Of a stretch of 64,000 nucleotides of DNA, positions 16,221 to 23,816 are shown one piece after another. The notes below the pieces were generated by a model. It made no database searches. It had not been told where the DNA came from and saw only the letters and a program-made list of their open reading frames with translations. The DNA is from an uncultured Spirochaetales bacterium (GTDB taxonomy: Bacteria; Spirochaetota; Spirochaetia; Sphaerochaetales; Sphaerochaetaceae), in NCBI GenBank assembly GCA_949293595.1, contig CASFDW010000001.1, positions 558,001 to 622,000 of the forward strand, read 5' to 3'. Position 1 is the first letter of the stretch, and the number at the start of each line of letters is the position of its first letter. A program made the translations under genes and the position numbers.

Positions 16221-17960
16221 TCAACCCATCTTGAATGCGGATGCGAACTTGTTTCCCTGAAGCTTGTTCATCGTGAAGACGATTATGAACACGACCACAA
16301 GGAGCACCACCGACAATGCGCTGGCCTCGCCAAGCTTGCCGTCCGATACGGCACCGTATATCTGGATCGGAACCGTTCTCGTCTTTCCGCTGTAGAGGAG
16401 GATCGTCGTGCTCAGCTCCTGCAGCAGGGTCGTAAGCGTCAGGATCGAACCCGATATGATCGCGGGAAGGATCAGAGGCACGCTGACCTTGCGGAACGTA
16501 TGGAACCACGAGGCTCCCATGATCGTGCTTGCCTCCTCCAGCGACGGATTGAGCTGGGTCAGGCTTGCCGCCACAGACCTGTACACGTACGGTGTCCTTC
16601 TGATCATGTACGAAATGACTATTATCGTATATGTTCCGGTGAGCCTTATCGCGCTGTTGCCGCTGAATGCGGACAGGAGGGCGATGGAGACGACCGTTCC
16701 CGGAAGGATGAACGGAGCCATAACCGAAAGATCCAGCAGGGCGGCCCCCTTTGGCTTCTTCCTTTCGGTTATGTAGGCCACAAGACTTCCAAGGATGGCG
16801 CAGAGCACCGTTGCGAGTATCGAAAGATAGAAGCTGTTGAAAAGCTCCCTGTGGGAATAGCTCGGGATCCTGGTGTAATTCGAAAGCGTGAAGCCTTCCG
16901 GAAAAAGCCCGACCCATTTCTTGAAGAAGCTCATCACGATGATGGTCACCTGAGGAAGGAGCGAGAACACGAGGATCACAAGACAGTATATGATTGCGAA
17001 GATCCTTATCCCCCTGCCCTCGTTCAGCTTCATCGCGGAACGGGATGCGGAGATCGTCTCGTACTCATGCTTGCTCACAACATACTTCTGCAGCCAGAGG
17101 ACGAACGCGGTTATGAGGACGTTGACGACCGCGATCGACGAGGCGCCGTTGATGTTCCAGAACCCGTTCACCTCGAAATAGATCAATGTCGGAAGAACGT
17201 AGCTGTCTCCGCCTATCATCGCAGGGATTCCGAAGTTTCCGATCGCGCGGACGAAAACGAGGAGCGCGGCGGCACCTATGCTCGGAAGCACAAGGGGGAA
17301 CGTCACCGTGCGCAGTATGTGCCCCTTCTTGGCACCCATGAGCATGGCGGCCTCCTCCAGGAGCGGGTTCGCGGATGCGAACGCACCATATGCCAGCTGG
17401 AACACGAACGGATAGTACGTGAGCGTCATGCAGAGTATCATGCCGAACATGCCGTATATGCTTGGCACCTCGATGTGGAACGGTGACAGGAGCCAGTTGA
17501 GGAACACCCTCACGATTCCGTTGCGGCCAAGGAGGATGACCCAGGTGAACGCGCCGACGAACGACGGCATGATCACAGGAAGGATTCCGAGGGAGAGGAT
17601 CAGGTTCTTGCAAGGCATCTTCACCCTGGCGACGAAGTATCCCATCGGTATTCCGATCAGCATCGTGAAGAATGTGACGCTGATGGAGACAACGAACGAA
17701 TTGACAAGGCTCTTCCTATAAAGCCTGGATGTCGCGAACTGTCTGAATCCCTCCAGGCTGAAGCCGTGGAACGCCAGGTCGTCGGCAGGTGCCATGAAGG
17801 CCCTTACCAGCGTCGTGAGCATGGGATACAGAAGGAAGATCGCAAGGAACACCATCGGTACCGCAAATATAATGTACTGGCTGAAATCCTTTTGGAAAAA
17901 ACGTCTGACCTTACCTTCCCCGGCCAGGACGTCCATGGCTTTCTCTTCACTCTTTCTCAT
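16221..17960 (-). CDS. Fused ABC permease of the ferric/sugar-phosphate type (AfuB-like)
   Basis: The protein has 579 residues and is a tandem fusion of two permease domains, about 12 membrane segments in total. Each half has its own coupling motif: EEAAMLMGAKKGHILRTVTF (about residue 215) and EEASTIMGASWFHTFRKVSV (about 490). This architecture is shared by FbpB-type iron permeases and by AfuB of Actinobacillus pleuropneumoniae, which imports hexose phosphates. GGAGG at 17967-17971 fits the ATG at 17960 (six bases) and not the ATG at 17966. It is the last gene of the operon and overlaps the ATPase gene by 14 bases. Confidence 0.85.
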   Translation of the reverse strand: MRKSEEKAMDVLAGEGKVRRFFQKDFSQYIIFAVPMVFLAIFLLYPMLTTLVRAFMAPADDLAFHGFSLEGFRQFATSRLYRKSLVNSFVVSISVTFFTMLIGIPMGYFVARVKMPCKNLILSLGILPVIMPSFVGAFTWVILLGRNGIVRVFLNWLLSPFHIEVPSIYGMFGMILCMTLTYYPFVFQLAYGAFASANPLLEEAAMLMGAKKGHILRTVTFPLVLPSIGAAALLVFVRAIGNFGIPAMIGGDSYVLPTLIYFEVNGFWNINGASSIAVVNVLITAFVLWLQKYVVSKHEYETISASRSAMKLNEGRGIRIFAIIYCLVILVFSLLPQVTIIVMSFFKKWVGLFPEGFTLSNYTRIPSYSHRELFNSFYLSILATVLCAILGSLVAYITERKKPKGAALLDLSVMAPFILPGTVVSIALLSAFSGNSAIRLTGTYTIIVISYMIRRTPYVYRSVAASLTQLNPSLEEASTIMGASWFHTFRKVSVPLILPAIISGSILTLTTLLQELSTTILLYSGKTRTVPIQIYGAVSDGKLGEASALSVVLLVVVFIIVFTMNKLQGNKFASAFKMG

Positions 17961-19077
17961 GTCCATCCTCCGCTAAGAACAGATGTGCCAGCCCTTTCTT
18001 GACCGTCACATACACATCGTCGTGCTCGTGTATGTCGGAAAGATAGAACGGCATGTCCACCTCGAAGATCGTATCCGAGATCGAAGACGGAAGCTCGACC
18101 TCGTAACGCACGAACTGTCCGAGGTGCTGTATGATCCTGACCTTTCCCTTCACGCAATCCGCTCCGGCATTTCTGGATATCTCCAGCATCTCCGGCCTTG
18201 CACCGACGAGCACGTCGCGCGACGACGAGCCTTCCGGAATATGGCATCTCGCCTTGTCCACCTCGACAACCATGTCCGTGCCCGCGATCCGGCATGCAAC
18301 AGACCCGGCATTATCAGAGCAGACCGACGCATGGAAGAAATTCATCTTTCCGATGAAGTTGGAAACGAACGCGTTTCTCGGCCTGGTGTAAAGCTCGTCG
18401 GATGTGCCGATCTGCTCCACCACACCTTTCCTGAGCACCGCAAGCCTGTCGCCAACGGCCATGGCCTCCTCCTGGTCATGCGTGACGAAGATGGTGGTTA
18501 TGTTGGTCGCCTTCTGGATCCTTCTGATCTCGGCCCTCATGTACCTCCTGAGTTTCGCATCAAGGTTCGCCAGAGGCTCGTCGAGGAGAAGGATGTCAGG
18601 ATCGTATACGAGGGCACGGGCGATGGCCACCCTCTGCTGCTGTCCGCCGGAAAGACCCGTGGGGCTCGGATTCCTCTTGAGCTCCTCCTGGAGACCTACC
18701 AGTTCCATGACCTCGGTGACCTTCTTCTTGATCTCCTCCTCCGGAGCCTTCCTTACCCTGAGACCGTAAGCCACGTTCTCGAATATGGACATATGGGGAT
18801 AGAGGGCGAAGCTCTGGAAAACCATGCCTATGTTCCTCTTGTACGGGGGGATTGTCGAAATATCGACATCGCCATAGAGCATTTTTCCAGATGAGATGCT
18901 CTCAAGACCGGCGGTGCTCCTGAGAAGGGTCGTCTTTCCGCAACCCGAAGGTCCGAGAAGGCAGAACAGCTCCCCTTCCTTGATCGTGAAGGACACATCC
19001 TTCAGGGCATGCACCGGGTTCTTTCCCTTTTCGTCGTATATCTTGTTTACTGATTCATATGTCAAATCGTGGCTCAT
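17947..19077 (-). CDS. ABC transporter ATP-binding protein (AfuC/FbpC/PotA type)
   Basis: The protein has 376 residues. It shows Walker A GPSGCGKTT, the Q-loop segment NIGMVFQSFALYPHMSI, the ABC signature LSGGQQQRVAIARAL, Walker B DILLLDEPLANLD and the switch histidine in IFVTHDQEEAM, followed by a TOBE-like C-terminal domain (about 250-370: VLVGARPEMLEIS). It energises the fused permease encoded downstream. A GGAAGGAAG ribosome-binding site precedes the ATG, just after an intercistronic stem-loop. Substrate is set by the binding protein, not by this subunit. Confidence 0.9.
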   Translation of the reverse strand: MSHDLTYESVNKIYDEKGKNPVHALKDVSFTIKEGELFCLLGPSGCGKTTLLRSTAGLESISSGKMLYGDVDISTIPPYKRNIGMVFQSFALYPHMSIFENVAYGLRVRKAPEEEIKKKVTEVMELVGLQEELKRNPSPTGLSGGQQQRVAIARALVYDPDILLLDEPLANLDAKLRRYMRAEIRRIQKATNITTIFVTHDQEEAMAVGDRLAVLRKGVVEQIGTSDELYTRPRNAFVSNFIGKMNFFHASVCSDNAGSVACRIAGTDMVVEVDKARCHIPEGSSSRDVLVGARPEMLEISRNAGADCVKGKVRIIQHLGQFVRYEVELPSSISDTIFEVDMPFYLSDIHEHDDVYVTVKKGLAHLFLAEDGHEKE

Positions 19078-19104
19078 AATCTTCCTTCCTATCTAAAATA
19101 AATG

Positions 19105-19122
19105 GCCTGCCTGATGGCAGGC
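19105..19122 (-). promoter_or_regulatory. Intercistronic stem-loop after the binding-protein gene (AfuA-like)
   Basis: GCCTGCC (19105-19111) and GGCAGGC (19116-19122) form a perfect 7-bp stem with a 4-base loop, 24 bases after the binding-protein stop codon and 27 bases before the ATPase start. No T-run follows. Its position matches the hairpins after the other four binding-protein genes in the window. Confidence 0.7.
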
Positions 19123-19146
19123 AGGTCAGTTGCAGCCGGACGCGGA

Positions 19147-20157
19147 TCAAAGCATCCCGTTGAAATCGGTTACCAGCTGCTTCTTCACATCCGCCGCTTT
19201 GACGGCATCGTACTCGAAGAACTTGATGTCCTTGAGATCGGGCAGGTGCTCTGGACCGGAGATCTCGTTGGAGATCGGGCGGCGGAAGCACTCGTCCCTG
19301 ACGATGAGCATGGCGTCCGTGCTTGTCATGAAGTCGATGAACTTCCTGGCCGAGTCAAGGTTGGCGCAGTTGGCGAGTATGGCGCTGCCCTCGATCCTGT
19401 GGCCCGTTCCCTCCTCGGGAAGCACGTATGCAACCGGATCGCCCTCGTCTATCTTCTTTGCGATGTTGGCCTCGCCTGTAACCGTGATGGCGTATTCGCC
19501 GCGTGCCACGGAATCAGGACCCGATGTCGAGGATGCGACATATGTCGAGTTGGCAACCACGTCTTCGATGAAATCGAGTCCGTAGAGCTCGTTCATCATG
19601 AAAAGCTGTGCATAAGAGGAACCGGAGGATGCCGGGTTGCCAAGCACGATCTCACCCTTGTATTTGGGATCGGCAAGATCCTTCCAGGACTTGGGTGCAT
19701 CGTCCTCGGAAAGGATGTTGGTGTTATACATGATCGCCTGCAGGGGCATCGAAGTACCATAATATCTCGGAATGTCGGCCGAATCCCTGTTCTCGGGGGC
19801 GAACGCGTCATGGTTGGCCGCCTTGTACGGCTCGAGCATGTCATAAATCTGGTCGAGGTTTTCCTGGGCCATGAGAAGGATCACGTCCCCTTCCGGCTTC
19901 GGCCACTCGGTCTTGACCCTTGTGACAAGGTCTCCCGACCCGGCACGTATGATGGTCACGCTGATATCCGGATAAAGCTCGTTGAATTTGGCAACGAGGC
20001 TTTCGGCCTCGCCCTCGCTTGCGGCACTGTATATGACAAGCTTGCCGGTCGGGACGGGATTACCGGATGCGTCGACCGCGGCTTCCTTGCTTCCCTGGGC
20101 CCAAACAGAGCCGAGGACCAACAAAAGGACCAATAATACTGATATGGATTTTTTCAT
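19147..20157 (-). CDS. Periplasmic binding protein of the ferric/sugar-phosphate ABC class (AfuA-like)
   Basis: The protein has 336 residues with a signal peptide ending GSVWAQGSKEAA. The mature part starts with the family 1/ferric-type strand GKLVIYSAASEGEAESLVAKF, then YPDISVTIIRAGSGDLVTRVK, GDVILLMAQENLDQIYD, YYGTSMPLQAIMYNTN and FIDFMTSTDAMLIVRDECFRRP. Proteins of this class bind iron, 2-aminoethylphosphonate or, in AfuA, hexose phosphates. The neighbouring phosphohexomutase, sugar isomerase and DeoR regulator favour a phosphorylated sugar. I do not see the paired tyrosines (YY near the C-terminus) usual for iron-binding members. The ATG at 20157 has AGGAGG; the open frame to 20181 has none. 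Confidence 0.78.
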   Translation of the reverse strand: MKKSISVLLVLLLVLGSVWAQGSKEAAVDASGNPVPTGKLVIYSAASEGEAESLVAKFNELYPDISVTIIRAGSGDLVTRVKTEWPKPEGDVILLMAQENLDQIYDMLEPYKAANHDAFAPENRDSADIPRYYGTSMPLQAIMYNTNILSEDDAPKSWKDLADPKYKGEIVLGNPASSGSSYAQLFMMNELYGLDFIEDVVANSTYVASSTSGPDSVARGEYAITVTGEANIAKKIDEGDPVAYVLPEEGTGHRIEGSAILANCANLDSARKFIDFMTSTDAMLIVRDECFRRPISNEISGPEHLPDLKDIKFFEYDAVKAADVKKQLVTDFNGML

Positions 20158-20279
20158 AAAACCTCCTATAAAAAATCGCATAAACCGTTATTTTCAGTGT
20201 AGTTCAGGATTTTCCAATACGCAAGAAAAATTTTCCATTAACTTTCTTATTTCGAAAGAAACGAAAGGAAATCAAAAAC

Positions 20280-21167
20280 TCATCCGCATATTTCATGCAG
20301 GTATCTCGTGTTCTCCACTGGATTTCCAACAGTCTCGAGCACAAGATTCACATCGCGGCCTCCGACCATGGAAACAATCTGCCGGGAAGGAAAGCCCGGA
20401 GCAAGAAAATCATTGTGTCCGTCCTCGAGGATCGTCCCGTCGGACCTGTTGGAATGCAGATGCATCGACACAAGCCTTTTGTCGGAGACATATCTTGCGA
20501 CAGCATCGAGGAAATCGAAATCGAAGACGAAATGGGATATCCACAGATGTCCGACATCCAGGCACAGGGAAACACAGGAAGGAAGCAGATCCAGCTCGTC
20601 AGGACTCATGTTCAGATATCCGGCCCGTGGATTCAGGTTCTCCACCGCAATCCTGACACCATAGCGTCTTCCGAGGACCTCCTGCAGCTCGCCGAGTTCC
20701 TCGGCCATATGTGAAAAACGACTCTTGTACCCCGGCATTCCGAGCAAATCGCTCCTTGCGATGCTGCCCTCGGTCCTGCCCACGTACGGGGCGAACTCCG
20801 GACCGTTCATGAGCCTGGAACGCTCCTCGTACCGTGAGCCGACCCTTTTGTCGGTAAGGTACCCTGGATGCAGGACAATGATGTCGGCACCATAGCGGAC
20901 GGCGGTCCGTGCGGTCCTTTCAACCGCATCCCTGCTTTCAGCAAGCACCTCGGGATCGAAACTTCCGAAATTGGGGAAACAAGGCTCGGACGGCACGCAG
21001 GCGTGCAGGGACATCACCCTGCCCCTGACAAGAGGCTCCACCTCGTCCAAAAAACATTTGGACATGTTGTAGGAGAGCTCGAAACGCGCATCGGGACACA
21101 GCTCGATGTACGAGGCGATCTCGGCCGCCGTCTTGAAGCCGACCAGCGACATTCCCTTCCGAGACAT
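20280..21167 (-). CDS. Sugar phosphate isomerase/epimerase (AP endonuclease 2-like TIM barrel)
   Basis: This 295-residue xylose-isomerase-like TIM barrel has metal-ligand segments at the expected strand ends: VLHPGYLTD, IAVENLNP (Glu), CLDVGHLWI (Asp, His), SMHLHSNRSDG (His) and LVLETVG (Glu). Members isomerise or epimerise keto sugars, hydrolyse abasic DNA or dehydrate inosose. Its stop-to-start overlap region with the phosphohexomutase gene (three bases apart) and position before the binding protein indicate a role in handling the imported sugar. The actual substrate cannot be read from sequence. Confidence 0.72.
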   Translation of the reverse strand: MSRKGMSLVGFKTAAEIASYIELCPDARFELSYNMSKCFLDEVEPLVRGRVMSLHACVPSEPCFPNFGSFDPEVLAESRDAVERTARTAVRYGADIIVLHPGYLTDKRVGSRYEERSRLMNGPEFAPYVGRTEGSIARSDLLGMPGYKSRFSHMAEELGELQEVLGRRYGVRIAVENLNPRAGYLNMSPDELDLLPSCVSLCLDVGHLWISHFVFDFDFLDAVARYVSDKRLVSMHLHSNRSDGTILEDGHNDFLAPGFPSRQIVSMVGGRDVNLVLETVGNPVENTRYLHEICG

Positions 21168-21170
21168 GGC

Positions 21171-22730
21171 CTACTCCCCGTAATGCGCACAGCCGGAAGC
21201 GACGTATCTGTCGGTTATCTTCCTTATCTCGTCGTTCATCGCCCTGCACATCGACTCGTCGGAGGATACGACCTCCCAGCGTGTCATGGCATCCTCGCTG
21301 CGGGATATCCTCTCCGCGACCTGGCACCATGTGCCGTCCAACCTGGTCTCTGGAGTGATGCTTTCGGGAAGGTTGAACCTCATGAGCACCGCATCCAGAT
21401 CGCTTCCGTCGTCCATTCTCTTTACGACGGCCGCACCCTTTGCCGCCATCAGGGCCTCGACCTCGTCCATTATCTCCTGCATGCGGCCGAAGCTGTTGTC
21501 GAAATAAAGCGGCCATTCCTTGACCCTGTAAAAGCTTCTCTGCATCGCACGCATGTGCTCGTATTTCCCGGGATTCTCCATCCAGGCCCTCGCAGTCAGG
21601 AGGGAGAAGAACAGCGTGTTCTCCGAAGCCACCGCCCCTTTGCCCCAGTCGTCAGGATCCACGGGGAAATTCATGTAGTAGTGGGCGCTCTCCTCCTCCG
21701 AGGCCAGATAGCATGATGAGAAGTTCTCCATCAGCTTTGCCTTGATGAACGAATGCCCGTTGCGGATCATGTGGACGTCGATCCCGGCGCCCGCTATCTC
21801 CGCAAGCGCGGTCGGGATGGCCTTCACATCCGCATAGAATTTCGGCCTGAACGAGCTCTTGAAAGCAGGACGGAAGATATCGAGTATGTAAGGGATGAGC
21901 ACGGCGATGTTGAAACCCGGAACAATCTGGTTTCCGGTCCCGTCCATGAGGTCCATCCGGTCCCCGTCCCCGTCGAAACAGAAGCCGAGGTCGAAATCAC
22001 CGCTCTTCATCGCAAGCCTTGCCGGAGCTATGCTTGATTCGATTATCGGATTGGGATCACCTGCAGGGAACAGCCCGTTGGGTATGAGGTTCCTCGCCTG
22101 GAACGACGCGCCGGCAAGCCCGAATGCGGCGGAAACCTCGGCCCCCGCCGAGCCGCAGAGGAACTCACCCATGACCTTCAGTCCCTTGAGGGAATCCTTC
22201 CCCACCCCGGCCAAAGACATGGAATACCTGATGAAATCCTCCATGTACGAGATGATGGAGACCCTGCCCCTGGATGCCGCGACACAAGGCCTGTGGTCCT
22301 CGAGATAGTATCGCTTGATCGCATCGATACCGCCTGACGGGCCGTATCCGGATGCAAGAGGCACGTTGTGCATCGCCATCAGCTTGAAGCCGACATACTC
22401 CTTTGGATTGTGGCTGGCGGTGACCATGATGCCGGCGCTCGACGGATGACGCATGCATGAATAATAGAACTGGCATGTCGAGACCTGCAGCGGATTGACC
22501 AGCACGTCCAGCCCGATGGACGGAAAGATGTCTACTATCCTGTCAAGAACCGCCGGGGCGCCGATACGGGCATCCCTGCACACCACGACGCTGCCGCACC
22601 TGAGATCCTCAAGCATGTACCTGCCGATGCTGTAGACCAGCCGCTCCAGAAGCGGACCGTCAAGCTTTTCCATCTTCGTCCTTATATCATATGCCTTGAA
22701 CATTCCCAAATTGAGCTCGTTATTATCCAT
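21171..22730 (-). CDS. Phosphohexomutase (phosphomannomutase/phosphoglucomutase family)
   Basis: The protein has 519 residues. The phosphoserine loop is GIMVTASHNPKEYVGFK, the metal loop is CFDGDGDRMDLMD and the sugar loop is a divergent SEEESAHYYM in place of GEESGH. The C-terminal phosphate-binding segment is not clearly of the RxSxTEP type (RFNLPESITPETRL stands in its place), so substrate preference may be unusual. It opens with NLGMFKAYDIRTK, as in ManB/AlgC-type enzymes. The ATG at 22730 is nine bases from GAGGTG; a GTG at 22742 coincides with that site. As the first enzyme gene of an importer operon, it probably interconverts an imported hexose phosphate. Confidence 0.8.
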   Translation of the reverse strand: MDNNELNLGMFKAYDIRTKMEKLDGPLLERLVYSIGRYMLEDLRCGSVVVCRDARIGAPAVLDRIVDIFPSIGLDVLVNPLQVSTCQFYYSCMRHPSSAGIMVTASHNPKEYVGFKLMAMHNVPLASGYGPSGGIDAIKRYYLEDHRPCVAASRGRVSIISYMEDFIRYSMSLAGVGKDSLKGLKVMGEFLCGSAGAEVSAAFGLAGASFQARNLIPNGLFPAGDPNPIIESSIAPARLAMKSGDFDLGFCFDGDGDRMDLMDGTGNQIVPGFNIAVLIPYILDIFRPAFKSSFRPKFYADVKAIPTALAEIAGAGIDVHMIRNGHSFIKAKLMENFSSCYLASEEESAHYYMNFPVDPDDWGKGAVASENTLFFSLLTARAWMENPGKYEHMRAMQRSFYRVKEWPLYFDNSFGRMQEIMDEVEALMAAKGAAVVKRMDDGSDLDAVLMRFNLPESITPETRLDGTWCQVAERISRSEDAMTRWEVVSSDESMCRAMNDEIRKITDRYVASGCAHYGE

Positions 22731-22833
22731 AAAAAGAAACACCTCAAAATAAGGATATCATAATCTGGGACAAACGCAAGAAAAAAGAAAACAAAAGAAA
22801 GCAAAACGAAAACCATGCTTTTTAAAAGCAAAG

Positions 22834-23586
22834 TCAAGCTATTATCACGGACACACCCTTCGCCTCCAGCTCCTCCCTGAGGCCGTCCGGAATCGAATCG
22901 GTGATGAAGTAATCTATGTCCGCCCATGACGAGACGTTCGCAAATGCCTTCTTCCCGAATTTGCTGGAATCGGCGATCAGACATATCCTGTCCGCGCTCC
23001 TCATCATGGCCTGCTTTGTCTCGGCCTCCACCAGGTTGGAGCAGAATATCTGATCCCCCGTATAGCCGGATGCTCCCATGAAATAGATATCGGCATGTAT
23101 CTGCTCGAGGTTGTTTCTGGCAAAACCACCTATGGCACCCATGGAGGCACGGCGGAGCATCCCGCCGAGCACCACGACCTCGATCGATTCGTCGCTTGCG
23201 GCCTCGTTGACTGCAATAAGGCTTCCCGTGACCATCGTTACGCGCCGGCCGGAAAGATGCTTGACCATGTGCACCGTGGTGCTGCCGGAGTCGACGATCA
23301 CGGTCTGGTCCGCCTGCACCATGGCGGCGGCCCTCTTGGCGATGCGCATCTTCTCCTCGCGGAATTCGTTCAGAGTGTTGCTCACGATCCTGGACAGGGA
23401 TTTCCTCTCCGTTATTGTGGCACCTCCGTGGACCCGCACAAGCTCACCCTTTGCCTCAAGGGCCGTAAGGTCGGACCTTATCGTGACCTTCGTCACATCG
23501 AGCATCTCCGACAGCTCCTCGACCGTGATGAACTCCTTCTCATTAAGGATCGATAAAATCAGGGACTGCCTTTCCCGTATGTTCAT
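22834..23586 (-). CDS. DeoR-family transcriptional regulator
   Basis: The protein has 250 residues. The N-terminal helix-turn-helix is about residues 5-57 (RQSLILSILNEKEFITVEELSEMLDVTKVTIRSDL, then ELVRVHGGA). The C-terminal sugar-phosphate-sensing DeoRC domain contains IVDSGSTTVHMVKHL, GAIGGFARNNLEQIHADIYFMGASG and KQAMMRSADRICLIADSSKFG. DeoR proteins usually respond to phosphorylated sugars. It lies 103 bases upstream of the phosphohexomutase gene on the same strand and is divergent from the FucI-like operon, so it could control either. GGGGAG precedes its ATG. Confidence 0.86.
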   Translation of the reverse strand: MNIRERQSLILSILNEKEFITVEELSEMLDVTKVTIRSDLTALEAKGELVRVHGGATITERKSLSRIVSNTLNEFREEKMRIAKRAAAMVQADQTVIVDSGSTTVHMVKHLSGRRVTMVTGSLIAVNEAASDESIEVVVLGGMLRRASMGAIGGFARNNLEQIHADIYFMGASGYTGDQIFCSNLVEAETKQAMMRSADRICLIADSSKFGKKAFANVSSWADIDYFITDSIPDGLREELEAKGVSVIIA

Positions 23587-23608
23587 AAAACTCCCCTAAG
23601 ACAAGAAA

Positions 23609-23634
23609 ATGGGTTCCGCATTCCGGATTCCCAT
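23609..23634. promoter_or_regulatory. Imperfect inverted repeat in the deoR leader
   Basis: ATGGG-T-TCCG-CATTC-CGGA-TT-CCCAT (23609-23634) lies just downstream of a leftward TATTAT box (23645-23640) and ahead of the DeoR start. It could be an autoregulatory operator. The pairing is seen directly; the function is a guess. Confidence 0.3.
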
Positions 23635-23741
23635 TGAAAATAATAAACGGAAAGAAACAAGTAAGTCCACTTTTTTAGTAACATATGCGCAAATTCGGTC
23701 CTTCCAAGCCTTCAAAAGACTGTCTTGAAAAGAAAAACCAT

Positions 23742-23770
23742 TTGACAATATGCGATTCCCATAAAATACT
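23742..23770 (+). promoter_or_regulatory. Predicted promoter of the FucI-like/LacI/XylB operon
   Basis: TTGACA (23742-23747), a 17-base spacer and AATACT (23765-23770) form a good sigma-70 promoter, with the start site expected about 23777. A perfect 14-bp palindrome follows immediately. Confidence 0.6.
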
Positions 23771-23780
23771 GGGAATAGGA

Positions 23781-23794
23781 CGTGCTCGAGCACG
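23781..23794. promoter_or_regulatory. Perfect 14-bp palindrome, candidate LacI-family operator
   Basis: CGTGCTCGAGCACG reads the same on both strands and has the central CpG usual in LacI-family operators. It sits right after the predicted start site and 23 bases before the isomerase ATG, ideal for repression by the LacI protein encoded in the same operon. Confidence 0.6.
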
Positions 23795-23816
23795 GAACGG
23801 AAGGAGAGCAAAGGAA

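Noticed and set aside
16089-17486. 465-codon plus-strand frame opposite the fused ABC permease
   Set aside because: It is rich in Arg, His and Asp with no recognisable domain; the permease on the minus strand is certain, so this is a codon-bias shadow.
16221-20157. Ferric iron transporter
   Set aside because: The architecture alone would allow it, but the linked phosphohexomutase, sugar isomerase and DeoR regulator and the lack of visible iron-binding tyrosine pairs make a sugar phosphate more likely.
19147-23586. Phosphonate utilisation locus
   Set aside because: The binding protein is of the class that includes 2-aminoethylphosphonate receptors, but no phosphonatase, transaminase or C-P lyase gene is present.
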